This document shows positions 63,876 through 64,000 of a stretch of 64,000 nt of DNA, one piece after another. The stretch lies in NCBI RefSeq assembly GCF_000264455.2, contig NC_017956.1, forward strand, positions 310,001 through 374,000, written 5' to 3'. The translations under genes were made by a program, and so were the position numbers. The DNA is from Tistrella mobilis KA081020-065. GTDB taxonomy: Bacteria > Pseudomonadota > Alphaproteobacteria > Tistrellales > Tistrellaceae. Under the pieces are notes generated by a model. It saw only the letters and a program-made list of their open reading frames with translations, had not been told where the DNA came from and did not search any database. Numbering within the stretch: position 1 is the first letter of the stretch; each line of letters starts with the position of its first letter.

Positions 63876-63904
63876 CAAATAAGGGGTCGTGGGTGCCCTG
63901 TCAA
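63876..63904 (-). promoter_or_regulatory. Sigma-70 promoter of secA
   Basis: On the minus strand TTGACA (63899-63904) and TATTTG (63876-63881) are 17 bp apart, 131-159 bp upstream of the secA ATG. The -35 is a perfect consensus. The leader to the start codon is about 125 nt, in which no special structure stood out. Confidence 0.75.
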
Positions 63905-64000
63905 TCACGCGGGGGCCGTGGCCGGTGGTTCGCCGCCGATGGCGTCGCACGCTTGCAAGGTCATGGGTTTTCGGCACTTGTGATCAGCGTGGGCCTGTGC

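Noticed and set aside
63746-64000. Start of another gene at the right edge
   Set aside because: GTG codons exist near 63980 but only about 20 bp remain, too little to support a gene.

Overview
The window is a GC-rich chromosomal segment that reads as alphaproteobacterial. The clues are gene order and signals: cobS-cobT beside a C-terminal-J-domain DnaJ protein and bolA, aroB-aroK near xerD-accA, ychF-pth-rplY-prs, ubiK beside lgt, a PraR-like XRE regulator, and two exact TTAA-N7-TTAA (CtrA-type) boxes. A Rhodospirillales/Tistrella-like host is my best guess, not a proven one. I see no insertion sequence, prophage, CRISPR array or rRNA. Gene density is high, and the long antisense reading frames are composition artefacts.

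Layout. 0-2 kb: a glutamine synthetase-like enzyme and tRNA-Arg(ACG). 2-10 kb (minus strand): a Dpp/Opp-type peptide importer in one run with a DmpA/P1-family aminopeptidase, preceded by a 3-hydroxyisobutyrate-dehydrogenase-like gene. 10-16.4 kb: an FMN-binding PPOX protein, a YbjN protein, proC, a VOC protein, a dienelactone hydrolase and a DUF1266 membrane protein interrupted by an in-frame TGA. 16.4-25.6 kb (minus): ychF, pth, rplY, prs, a DUF2165 gene, adenine deaminase, pgeF, a MidA-like methyltransferase and lgt. 26-29.6 kb (plus): ubiK, an EamA transporter, an ArsR-SRPBCC fusion, rpmB and a queuosine-precursor-type transporter.

29.6-35.5 kb is the most system-like part. A PAS-PAS-AAA+ sigma-54 activator faces a cyanate/nitrate-type ABC transporter plus cyanase. 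The gap between them has three CACGA/TCGTG inverted repeats, an AT-rich stretch and a good -24/-12 promoter. 35.6-42.3 kb holds a TetR regulator, a complete branched-chain-amino-acid-type ABC importer and an amidohydrolase. A HigBA-type toxin-antitoxin pair follows, with a palindromic operator over its -10 box and a predicted leaderless toxin message. 43-49.4 kb: cobT, cobS, the DnaJ protein, the PraR-like regulator, bolA, an RHH protein and a DUF2889 protein, with the two CtrA-type boxes.

49.5-64 kb: an AEC carrier, a CNNM/CBS protein, aroB, aroK, a 49-residue membrane protein, a polyproline protein and xerD in a tightly overlapping run; then an IclR regulator divergent from malyl-CoA lyase, then accA, a ChaN-family gene and secA. 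The housekeeping core covers translation, shikimate, fatty-acid, secretion and cobalamin functions. The accessory parts are import systems paired with a matching hydrolase or lyase. Starts were chosen from homology of the N-terminus, ribosome-binding sites and overlaps; all function calls come from reading motifs, with no database search.
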